A stretch of 12,624 nucleotides of DNA, taken from the NCBI GenBank assembly GCA_028565635.1, contig JAOXYB010043537.1:1-12624 (forward strand), written 5' to 3'. The notes under the pieces were generated by a model. It was not told the origin of the DNA. It saw nothing but the letters and a program-made list of their open reading frames with translations, and did not search any database. Origin of the DNA: Phoronis ovalis. Taxonomy: Eukaryota > Phoronida > Phoronidae. Both the position numbers and the translations under genes were made by a program. This document shows, in pieces, positions 1 through 9,596 of the stretch; position 1 is the first letter of the stretch, and each line of letters starts with the position of its first letter.

Positions 1-112
1 CAGGAGTACAAATAAGTTAATAATCGCCCCCTCTCTATTAATCGCCCCCCTTAACAGCAGTTTTTTTTAATAATCGCCCAGGGTGAATATTTGAGAAAAT
101 ACGGTATATACA
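1..112. repeat. Fragment of a dispersed repeat with TAATCGCCC direct copies
   Basis: Three imperfect copies of TAATCGCCC lie at 21-29, 39-47 and 71-79, each with a C-run or CCAGGG after it, and a TACGGTATATA tract follows at about 100. This C-rich block stands out against AT-rich surroundings. From memory, strings of AATCGCCCCCC are typical of interspersed elements in invertebrate genomes, but I cannot name the family. The element is probably cut by the left edge of the window. It lies in the intron after exon 4 of the GRK gene. Confidence 0.5.
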
Positions 113-760
113 GGCAAAAATGCATTTTTTTGTTCTGCCTATTGTTTGTAAGCTGTGAACTATCATCTAGAATGACTGTGTAAAGTCTTCTTCTTAAAAC
201 TTACTTTGCACATTCGTTAAAAAGTTCCCTGCTGGCAGAGTTCTGAGTTAGAGCCTCTTTGCATGTTGCTGCATGATTACTGTTAATTATAGTTACTTCA
301 TCTGTGGACTAAAAATGAAATGTGAACAAAGGCTAAAACATTGTCCGATACACAATGTATCATTTAATAGTAGTGTGGCACCTATAATTAATACAATTTC
401 AATAAAATTGGCAAGTAGTAAACGAGTAGTACGTTACACCTGTTTGGTTTAAAGTCCACTATAGACCCGTATATGTATTGCCATCAAGGAGTGCGCCACA
501 AATTTGGATTGCTATTTTGAGTAAAGTATAAATATGGGTCAGCATTTTTTATGGCTGTTCCTAACTTGTCTTGAAAAAACAGAAATATATGCAAGTTTTT
601 CAGAATTTTGGTATAAATATAGGTCTACTTCCTGGCATTACCTAGGAATAAACATAATCCAGTTTCCCCCCCCCGACGAGTCTCAATGGCCCGTCCTTAC
701 CCAATACTAGACTGATCACTACATGTACCTCTCCTGGGCAATGGACATGCTATAGCTTAC
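1..760 (-). other. GRK5: Intron downstream of GRK exon 4 (partial)
   Basis: In gene orientation the intron opens with the donor GTAAGC (760-755) and continues past the left edge. No further exon of the RGS-homology domain was found in it. Apart from the repeat at 1-112 and a run of nine to ten C at about 665-674, it is plain AT-rich sequence. Confidence 0.85.
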
Positions 761-838
761 CTCACGTTTGAGAAATGTGTCGTACACTTCTTGTGCTTTA
801 GCTGACCGTTTTCCATCTGGTAGTACCTCGTATTCTAG
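761..838 (-). CDS. GRK5: GRK4/5/6-class receptor kinase, exon 4 (RGS-homology domain)
   Basis: This internal exon has 78 nt, exactly 26 codons, phase 0 at both ends. It follows acceptor TTTTCTAG and ends at donor GAG|GTAAGC. The product starts LEYEVLPDGKRSAKAQ and ends VYDTFLKRE. LEYEV lines up with AEYEV of human GRK5 (about residues 88-92), and the A-x-E-V-Y-D-x-F-L stretch matches the helix of RGS-homology domains where GRKs carry an (E)I(F/Y)D-type sequence. The domain packs against the kinase domain and helps couple receptor binding to activity. A second AG four bases inside would shift the frame, so the upstream acceptor is chosen because it keeps both frame and alignment. The partner is exon 3, 380 nt upstream in the gene. 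The next exon is off the window. The call rests on alignment from memory, splice consensus and frame continuity. Confidence 0.93.
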
Positions 839-1359
<521 letters not shown>

Positions 1360-1693
1360 TTAAAAAATGCAGACACAATTAATTGTTTTACTCAATCAAA
1401 TCATTTAAAAAAATTAAAATTATGAGCTCAATTTCACAGTTGGATGAAACTTCGGGCAGTTAGTGAATTAACTATGAAAGGCTGTTGGTAGCTAAAAGAT
1501 TATAATTCAATATTAATAGTTGAATTTGGCCAGCATTTCATCTAGTCTATATGTAACTGCAGCATGGTCTAACTTTTTCAAACACATTAGGGTCAACATA
1601 TGTTGGAATGTCAAAGAATGTCTAATTGGGAATGGATTTCTTTACTTAATATTTTCTTCACATTATATTTATTTTGCTTTGATATATTCATCA

Positions 1694-1823
1694 CCTTATC
1701 AGTCAACCTTGACCTTGGCCAGAATCTGGCTCCACTGACACTGTCCTCTAAATCTAAAGATAAGGGTCACTATGTAGTTGGTATTTCAAAACCAATTAAA
1801 AACATTTTGACTTATGCAAGTTA
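1694..1823. repeat. Diverged interspersed repeat with GACCTTGACC-like core
   Basis: The + strand carries CAACCTTGACCTTGGCC, then CACTGACACTGTCC, AAATCTAAAGATAAGGGTCA, a TTGGTATTTC core and finally ATGCAAGTTA. The order of these blocks (GACCTTGACCT, then an AAATC-AGGGGTCA core, then TTGGTAT, then a CAAGTTA end) resembles a very abundant repeat in mollusc genomes, recalled from memory rather than by search. It also contains a near-palindrome GCCAGA-A-TCTGGC at 1718-1730. The small open frames crossing it are chance. Confidence 0.4.
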
Positions 1824-3727
1824 GTACCTCCCATACTTAATTTAGTAAGACTAGCTAGAAATTGTCTAGACAGAATAATTAACTCGTAAGGTCTCTAGAT
1901 ACAAAAAAGGGGTGTATATATATTTCAATCTATGGTTTAGTAATTAAAATAAAGACATATAAAAATATACATAATTTGAAGCTAATACTCTAAGCTTTCC
2001 AAATTCTACAGCACTATAGTTTAAATTTGGTTATTTAACTTGATTGGTAAAATCCATTTTTGGGCAGTAATGGGTTTTTTAATTTCTAGAAAATTTATGT
2101 CCAAAACTTGAAACTGCATAAATGAGCTTTATACATACATTTACAAACACAATGTCTTTGGATTCAGTTACATAAAAACATGACCTTTACAACAATGTGT
2201 ATATTTATATATCTATCTCTTCATCTTGATTGTGAAAACTCATGAAGAAATTTTTGTCAAATAACAGTGTCACAATGTATCTGGATTCCTTAAGAAACAG
2301 TTAAATAATCTAGTCTATTTCTTCTCAAATATAGTAGACTATCACGATTAGTCAAGTTTGTGTGGGATTTTATCAAAAAACAGACATTAATTAGTATTGT
2401 CTTGTTCTGCACTGGAGGATCATATTTTCTGAAACACTTCAATGACCTACTCTTGTAAATTTACAAATTTTGGTGAAAACATTTCTTTTGTAAAAATGTG
2501 ATTTATTTCCAGTTTGTACATTTAAATTATATTACATGTATGGAAGTAGCTTAGTATTAAGAATTTGCTTTGATATAAATAATTCTGCTGCCAATTGAAT
2601 GTGGCATTAACTCGTATCATTAGCCAGACTATATGGAGCTGCTGTTCCCGTTAAAAAACTGGTAAAGACTGAATGATGGGTTGGTAAAACTATAAAATCA
2701 AGACCGTTCCTGGGTTAAAACGATAGAACATTACCCTTTCCCGCATTAAAAAATGTGAAAGAATATACCATGATGGGTGCAGACCTTGTATAGAACTTTA
2801 TAGGAAGTTACCGTACCTGCCTATTATCGTTGATTCATTCAGTGCTTGATAAGCAAATACCTGTAGGCTATTAGTGGGACTAATAATATTATAGCTCAAT
2901 AGACAAAACTTATATTTCACGGTCCATCAAAAATGTATTTTGGTAGAACAGTAGAAAGCCAGAATTATTTGAACCAAAAATGTTGCCATTTTACAGATAT
3001 ATTAGCTGTACAAAGCCATTGGGCTATTATTTTGCCTGAACTGTTTAAAAACTTTAGAAACATCAAACGTAGTTGAGGAGAGTGTTTTAAAGTTGATCTG
3101 CCCACAGGGATATAATATAAAGTTGCACATCCATGTTCCCCTGCTTATTATTGATTTAGTAATATAACATATAGGGCTGCAGGTTCATCATTATCAGTAG
3201 CACAGTTTGCTGACCTTCTGGCACTAGAATATGTATCAAAGTATCAGCCTATATACAGATTGCTACTGATCCTCATAATAATCCTTAAAATCCCTCATTA
3301 ACTCTTGGTGATTTCATGGTAACATAGATACCTTTATAACAAATACAGCAATTTGAGTAGGTGGTTGTAAGGAAACTTGGTAAAAAAACTGCAATTCTTT
3401 TCAGATAGCAAAAGCAAAATATTCAAACATTTAGAAAATGTGAAAAGCTCAGAAAAGCCCTCATCCCTAGTCACTTCTTATCACCTTTGGAAACAAATTG
3501 CCAGCAGTAGCATACTGCAAATATAAGACATGGGATGCTGTCAGCTAATGGCACAATACAATTGAGCTGTACAGATGAGTAAAAAATTAATGTAAGCATT
3601 AAAAATTCCACTTAGGTTTATTTACTTATCTGAAAACACAGCTTTCTGACTGTGTATATGTAAATATATATATAAAGTTCTTTCTTCAGTCTCAACTTTT
3701 ACTGTGAGGTATCTTTTTAGCACCTTT

Positions 3728-3922
3728 TGCCATGGGTTGTGCCTTTTATAAATAAATTTTTGCCACAGTATATATTTTCATAAATGATTATTATATGCAA
3801 GTTGCTGCATTTTTTAGTGTACATTTTCAGGATTTTGTTCACTGTTTTTGCCATGTTGTGTACAATTCTAGAATATGTTTTACAATGGGCTGTGTATTTT
3901 GCAAGCAAATTTTTACCATAGG
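3728..3922. repeat. Diverged direct duplication, 42-bp copies 153 bp apart
   Basis: Segments 3728-3769 and 3881-3922 align without gaps at 30 of 42 positions by my hand count. Both carry an ATGGG-TGTG block and an AAATTTTT-CCA-AG block. A partial third copy (TGCCATG-TTGTG) starts at about 3849. Most differences are transitions. On the minus strand both copies fall in one open frame as GKNLLAKYTAHCK and GKNLFIKGTTHGK, since 153 is a multiple of three. That frame has no ATG start and no recognised domain, so an old tandem duplication or a decayed element is more likely than a gene. Confidence 0.5.
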
Positions 3923-3929
3923 TCTTACA

Positions 3930-4075
3930 GCTCCAGCTTTCAACATCGGCGCCTACCACAACTATTCTGTTATGTCGACTTATCCAAATAGGCCTTACCG
4001 TGTTATTGGTTTTGAAGTCGCTAAACCAATCAAATTTTATCATCTCAAGTAAGGCGCCCAATCAGAGAGCACGAT
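3930..4075. other. GC-richer patch with GGCGCC sites, CCAAT boxes and a hairpin
   Basis: This short stretch contrasts with the AT-rich intron. It has GGCGCC at both ends (3949-3954 and 4053-4058), GTCGAC, two CCAATCA motifs (one at 4026-4032, one just after the second GGCGCC), and a hairpin ATTGGTTT (4005-4012) with AAACCAAT (4023-4030) around a 10-nt loop. It directly follows the duplication at 3728-3922 and may be part of the same element. An enhancer or promoter is possible, but no TATA box, initiator or transcript evidence supports one. Confidence 0.3.
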
Positions 4076-4972
4076 ATATGCAAAGATTCAAAAGAAATTG
4101 AGATGAGCTAGCTTTGATGAGAGACTATAGACAAACTCTGGCAGGACAGAATGGTTTTTAATGACAAACTGTGGAACGTGTATATATGCACCAAAACAAG
4201 TTAATCAGTTTTTTTGGAAAAGATTACAGAAAATGAAAATGTCAAAAATTATCTATAAAAAGGAGATTTGGATTGACTGATTAATAAAACAATCCTCATA
4301 TGTCAGGTTTCAGTCCCAAATCAAAATGACTAGCCACAACAGCAGTTTCATAATCTGATAAGCTATAAAGCTTTACCCATACCAGTTAAAAGCACTGTGT
4401 TTACTTCTTGTCATAATAAATTATTGTTAATCATTGGCATTCAGACCATGCAGTGCTTAGGTAAACTATTAATAATACATTTAGTTCATACAGACATTGG
4501 CACTTTATACTGTTTATACCTACGAGATACTTTAACCCCTCAGGTTCCCCTTTTGTCTTATTATGTTACAAAGAGAAGGTACTGGCTCATGAAATTTTAG
4601 AACTGAATTAGTGTTGACACAACTCTTAGAACATTAATTAAACTAATGCCTGACAGAAATAAATCATAATCTAACAACAGCAACTATTCCACAGCCTAAA
4701 TCATATTTCTGACATAAAAATCTTCATCTTATTTAGCTTTGTGGTTGTGCATTCATGACCAGTTTGGAAAAACAACTGATGTTCTGCATGAATGCTATCA
4801 AAATCTGTGAAATGTTTTAAAGGTCTGCAACTTTTGTTGGTTTGCAACCATACAAGTACAGTGATGCAAGTCTCCTGGTTTGAGGACCCATCACTCGGTC
4901 TCCCGGTTGGAATGTCCTTTCTCCATATTTAAAGTCACTGGCTAATAAAGCCTACAAAAACGGTACTTTTAG

Positions 4973-5099
4973 CTCAAATTGCACCAGATTGCAGGAAATT
5001 ATATCTTAATTTTCAAAAATGTCCTGTGGGGCATGCCCTCAGACCCCCCTATTAAGGTGTGCCTTCGCCACGCACTTGCGCCTGCAGTGCTCAAAACAA
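4973..5099. repeat. Fragment of a dispersed repeat containing GGGGCATGCCC
   Basis: The order of blocks TTGCACCAGATTGCAGGAAA, TTTTCAAAAATGTCCTGTGG, GGGGCATGCCC, AGACCCCCCTA and GCCTTCGCCACGCACTTGCG stands out by GC content and CpG count. I recall the same order (CACCAG, then TTTTCAAAATTTCC, GGGGCATGCCCCC, GACCCCCCTA, CCTTCGGCACTCGCTT) as a repeat seen in many invertebrate genomes. The class is unknown to me and I see no coding part. GGGCATGCCC at 5029-5038 is a perfect 10-bp palindrome. Short open frames on both strands here are shadows of the repeat. Confidence 0.55.
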
Positions 5100-5875
5100 A
5101 AATTTCTCTGTTTTGACATCCATGGAGTTGGCATATCTCTGCAAGTAATGCATATTTTAAAGCTAATTTTATATATTTCAATGTTATTTTATAAACATGT
5201 TTTTTGAATAAAACATAACCCAGAGTATTGGTAACAACATTAAAAGCTTGAGAAATAATAGGATTTATATTTGATGGCAGTTTCACATCTAATGAATTGA
5301 ATTATACAGGGCAAATTTGCAAGTTCATCTTTAACCACAACCCAGATGGCTACAGTAATTTACACAGTTTAAGATATTCTGAGTTCAAGTTTTATATTTA
5401 GCAGTGTTAGATCATTTCTAATCCAATCTTGCTCAGATAAGATTCAATAAATTCATGGTTAATTTTAGGATCAAGTATAGTAAAATGGTGGCAAGTATCC
5501 AAATTGCTTGTGTAACCAGTAGGTCAAAAATAGGAGTATGTACAGTACTTATTAAAGACCTTCCAAGGTGTTTCCTGACATAACTACTTGACTTAAAATC
5601 ATAACCTATTAGTTTACTTTTCCCAGCAAACTACACTCAAATACATATAGCGGGTTGTTGCTTTAGTACAGCTAAGTCTCCAAAGATGTTACCATCAAGC
5701 TGAGGACAGTAATGAAGTAACGACTTTGACTCTGAGCCTTTTATACAAACTTAAATATAGCATAACAATGGATACCGTGTTTACAAATGAAGTTTCCAAA
5801 AAGTTTTGGATTCTGAGGAGATGAGAGGTTATTGCATTATTAGTTAGAACATGTTAGGCTATTCATATACTTGGC

Positions 5876-6190
5876 CAATTGATCCCGGGGGGTACTTGGT
5901 TTTTCGACTACGGGGATGTAGCTCGTGGGCAAACCAAATCCAATTTTTTTGAAATATAAAAGTAAAAATCCAAATTTTGTGAAATATCATGGTAACAATC
6001 CAAAATTTTGAAATATCTCAGTAGCAATCCATTTTTATGCAAACTGACTGATACAAACCAAATTTCAAAATCTATTTATGCATACAAACCTACAATTAAT
6101 CCAAGGCCAAGTTACTTGCTGTAAGCAATGAGTAGCAATCCAAATTTTTGAATTTCTTTACGGTAGCAATTGATGTGGGGGCGTGTGCCC
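5876..6190. repeat. Interspersed element with internal ~30-bp degenerate tandem units
   Basis: A GC-rich head (GATCCCGGGGGGTACTTGG, then TACGGGGATGTAGCTCG) is followed by degenerate copies of a unit close to GAAATATCxxRGTARCAATCCAAATTTT. The clearest start at 5951, 5981 and 6010 (30, 29 and about 30 bp), with looser cores near 6130 and 6160. A G-rich tail (TGTGGGGGCGTGTGCCC) closes it. CAATTGAT occurs at both ends (5876-5883 and 6167-6174), which could mark borders or be chance. A stray core copy (GATAGCAATCCAAAA) lies at 6555-6569. CCCGGGGGGTAC heads followed by ~30-bp internal repeats occur, from memory, in non-autonomous repeats of marine invertebrates. No coding capacity is visible. Confidence 0.6.
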
Positions 6191-7063
6191 AAGTTTTCAA
6201 ACCCCTAACCAGAAAGAAGTAAGCACAGCAACTGGAAAGAGTGTGCTATTAGGATTTTGATCTGGATGCTGCCTTGAATAATTAATACAATACACATAAT
6301 CATTCAAATATATCACAGGTTTTATCACCCTAAGCACCAGAAAGTATGAAGTTTCAAGTGGAGATACTTGTATTAATGTTCTCTGTGAAGACATTCCATG
6401 TCAGTGGGAGATTAATAACACAGATAGCTCACCAACTAAGAGCTTTAAAAAAACATTGAAGTAGCTTTTATCTGACCTTATTCTCTCTGAATGAATACAA
6501 ATTTCAGGAGATCAATATCTGGTAGTGTTAAAAGTCAAAAAACATTAAGTCAAGGATAGCAATCCAAAAAGCAGTAAAAGGAATGAACAAAATTGATTGT
6601 ACCAGCTAAAGTGGCCTCATTAATTCAGTTTGTACTGAATTAGATAATTTGATATTGCGATATACAGTATTCTGTATCATCAAAAAGCAAACATGCCGCA
6701 GAATACACAAAAGTCATGGAACACACAAAAAAGGCATAAAATCTGAATCGGTCTATTCATCTATAGATAACGATTAGTTGACTGCTTGGTTAATATGCAT
6801 ATTACTATTGCTTGTGGCATTTGCCAATTTTCTAAAAGTTGTACAGAGATTTTACACAAACTCCAAAACAGTTTCAGCATTTTTCAGAATATTTCACTCT
6901 TAACTTCATTGTATCAAGGTTCACTAAAGCTACATTTTGATACTGTGAGGAACTTTTACCAATTCTTTGAAACTGGTACCAATATTTTTGGTTAAACAGA
7001 TTTAAGACAAAATATAACAGATACTGGTTTGTTTCAATTTGTTAGCTGACAATTACTGAAAAG

Positions 7064-7196
7064 TTCTCATTGCGTCACCTTTTATTTTATTACATTTAAT
7101 CAGTTTGATATGCAGTAGAAAGTGCTGCTTTTTAATACTTTCTTCTGCTTAACAAACAGATTAAATGTAATAAAGCAAAAGGTGACCCAATGAGAA
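7064..7196. repeat. Long foldback (60-bp arms, 13-nt loop) in intron 2
   Basis: Arms 7064-7123 and 7137-7196 are inverted copies pairing at about 53 of 60 positions around a 13-nt spacer (7124-7136). The outer ends read TTCTCATTG and CAATGAGAA, and the middle of the arms is TTTATTACATTTAATC against its complement. Mismatches are scattered single changes plus one pair, with no gaps. Arm length and structure fit a foldback-type miniature transposable element. In the GRK pre-mRNA it would form a long hairpin about 100 nt below the exon-2 5' splice site. TAGCTGACA (7043-7051) and TAGCTGGCA (7198-7206) flank it but are not immediately adjacent on the left. Confidence 0.85.
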
Positions 7197-7299
7197 ATAG
7201 CTGGCATCATATAAATAAATACTTGTGACAATCTTCAAGGTGAAATATTAGCATTACAGTTTAAAGTACTGTCTCAAGAGATAATTTAATTGCACTTAC

Positions 7300-7395
7300 A
7301 GATTTTATTTTTTGTATCGAGACATTGTATAATATGTGGAAATTGTAGAATCTGTTTCCATTTCTTACTCTTGCCTTTCCGTTTTCCACCTCCAC
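7300..7395 (-). CDS. GRK5: GRK4/5/6-class receptor kinase, exon 2 (N-terminal basic region)
   Basis: This internal exon has 96 nt: two bases finishing a Gly codon, 31 codons, then one base of a Ser codon completed in exon 3. The acceptor is TTCTGTTACAG and the donor T|GTAAGTG. The product reads [15 protein letters not shown], then LQFPHIIQC, then [15 protein letters not shown] is identical to residues 22-29 of human GRK5, the phosphatidylinositol-bisphosphate-binding segment, which overlaps the N-terminal calmodulin site. ILQFPHI is as in fly Gprk2. The usual PHISQC is PHIIQC here. The kinase phosphorylates agonist-occupied G protein-coupled receptors at the plasma membrane, recruiting arrestin and stopping signalling; the basic patch holds it on the membrane. 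The phase-1 start predicts a first exon ending in a Glu-Gly split codon; I could not find that exon to the right. Confidence 0.96.
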
Positions 7396-8491
7396 CTGTA
7401 ACAGAACAGAGTAAAATATCACGTGTCAATAAAACGCCAGTAAAATCAAAAATAAGCTATAAAACCATATCCATTTAACTTTCGATTCATGAAGCATGCG
7501 GTTATTATAATTTACCTTCTAAAAAGGTATATCGATCCGATTTTTACGCACCGCAAGTTGGTATTATACCCATTGTTTTATAAGGGAGAGTTTAATGTCC
7601 TTTGATTAGACATGGCTGTGGATGTTTGCTAAATGGATAGGGGTAATTAAAATATATATTTTGCACTTACAGCACAACAGGATATTGAATTTCATATATA
7701 TATTCTTCCAGCTATATACTTGTGAATATATAATGAGAATGTCTGTGTAAGATTCTTGGATGGTTATTGTATGTGAATGACAGGAGGAAATGATGACATG
7801 TAACATATACACAAAGTAAGAGTAATGAGTGGTACAAGACACACCCAAGACATGAGGATGGCAACACAATTTACAGTCTGAACCAACATAACAATAGGAT
7901 GATTGTTTGGCTAATGTTCCAAATGGTCTCATGTGCATAAGGGCTTTCCATCATGTCACAGATTAAAATAAGGGAAGTGCCTAAGCCAGGGTATGACATA
8001 TAGTTTGTTTTTGATTAAATAACAAATAAATAAGCCTGCATTTAAAGGAGTTGTTTAGTTACCTATCACAGATGTTTCATATGTAGCATTCTGACACATT
8101 TAGTTACACAGTTAAAATTACAGTATTATAATAGTAAAGTGTTTCTAATCCCAGGGGGAGTTCTTAATACACAGGTTTGGAGCTTCTCAACTACACATGA
8201 TGCAGCAGTAGCAACATACCTACTTCTTCATTTGATAAATTGACATTTAACATGAGAAGACATCTAAATCTTTGTGACAAACACTACAAATTAGACAATA
8301 AGAATTTATTTTAGGAATTTTAAAGTTTCCGGAAATCATTGTGTTGTCATGCGTATTCTCCCAGTACAAACACTGTGAAACAAGTGCAGCTACTTGTTAC
8401 AGCAGGTTCAGTTGCAGGTAATTAATCACCGAGTACATATGACATATCATGATCACTGGTATCAAGATTAATTTGCTAGAAAAATAATTAA

Positions 8492-8557
8492 CAGGTCAGC
8501 AGTAGTTACTAAATACCAGTCTTCAAGTGCTGCTGTTAGACCTGCCAGCTTGGTATT
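8492..8557. other. Interleaved inverted repeats
   Basis: CAGGTC (8492-8497) pairs with GACCTG (8539-8544), extended by AGCAG (8498-8502) with CTGCT (8530-8534) across a 4-nt bulge. AATACCA (8512-8518) pairs with TGGTATT (8551-8557). The two helices interlock as in a pseudoknot. Short pairings like these are expected by chance in AT-rich DNA, so function is not claimed. Confidence 0.3.
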
Positions 8558-9156
8558 GGGATCCAGTACTCTCTGTCTGATGAATTTTAGATATTTTTTA
8601 CAATTAATATATTATTTAGTAGTACAACTGTACCAAACCTTACAATGATTTTTTGAACCGAAGTACTCTGCAATGAAAAAATTTTAGGGAAATTTTAATA
8701 CAAATGTCTAGAATTCTTAGATCTCTGTAGATTAATTCCAAAATAGTGGGTTGCCAGTCATTACTGATTTTCAGCCATTGCTAATAAGAAAACCACATGT
8801 GACCTTCAAGTACTCACTCCCACCAGAATATGATGGAAAGCAATTTTACTTGGAGGTATTTTTATATTTTAGAAGAAAATGATACCAAGATATACATTTC
8901 ATTTATTTTAGTACTAGAGGGACATTTTTTGTGCTTGCAAATTGATCAACACCATTTTCTCACTCAAGTGTTACTTTTCGTAATTGTAAAATGCAAGGCA
9001 CCATGACTCAATTTTTTAAAGGTTGGCTAGCATCAATTGCTCCAATTTTTATGGTTGGTTGTAACTGAGGTCAGTCACCTATTTTATTAATTAGTATTTT
9101 TACATATAAGTTTCATTTCATGAAGAATAGCCAGTCCAATTCGATTTTATTGAGGG

Positions 9157-9194
9157 CATTATCTCTACATTTTATCATAAAGTGTGAGATAATG
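9157..9194. other. Imperfect hairpin, 18-19 nt arms
   Basis: CATTATCTCTACATTTTAT (9157-9175) is nearly the inverse complement of ATAAAGTGTGAGATAATG (9177-9194), with one bulge and one mismatch and almost no spacer. No element boundary or mature RNA signal is visible. Confidence 0.4.
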
Positions 9195-9596
9195 AGCAAC
9201 ATAAAATCTTCAATCAGTGGACAACGCAGGAATAAATTATTAAGTCAGTTAGCCTAATCACCAACAATTAATCTGCATTACAATGTAGTTCTCATCTATC
9301 TGCAGCATGTGTATCTCTCGCAATGTCATTTATCATACAATAGGCTTAATTACTATAACATTTAGAGGTATAATAGGCTTCAGGCTCAAATTTGATACTA
9401 GAAAATTTATATATATTTTGTAAACATTGTTTGCTTCCTTTGTTGTGCACAGAGGGGTGATACTGTGTCAAGTGTAGTCGGGAGTTTAATCGTGTTTGTG
9501 AAGCCAACAGGTTATCACAGAATGTACTGTTTATTAATAAAAGATTTTTCTTTACAAATCCTCTTTCCTTTCAGTCCTATTACAAAAACTTTTAGA

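Noticed and set aside
2453-2466. Perfect 14-bp palindrome TTGTAAATTTACAA
   Set aside because: Such A/T palindromes are expected in a 12.6-kb AT-rich sequence, and no related copy or context gives it meaning.
3717-4061. Minus-strand 114-residue open frame as a gene or exon
   Set aside because: Its start is TTG, no protein family is recognised, and it covers a repeat-derived stretch. GTAAGG at about 3996 looks like a donor but has no matching acceptor or homology.
5019-5207. Small open frame in the GC-richer repeat
   Set aside because: It lies over a dispersed repeat, and the opposite strand is open too. No domain is seen.
7290-7478. + strand 62-residue open frame
   Set aside because: It is the antisense shadow of the real GRK exon 2 at 7300-7395.
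7517-7560. Possible GRK exon 1 ending AGAAG|GTAAAT on the minus strand
   Set aside because: A stop lies in the required frame, there is no ATG, and no resemblance to the conserved N-terminal helix.
8630-8670. tRNA B-box-like GGTTCAAAA on the minus strand
   Set aside because: It lacks the second half of the B box, an A box and any cloverleaf arms.
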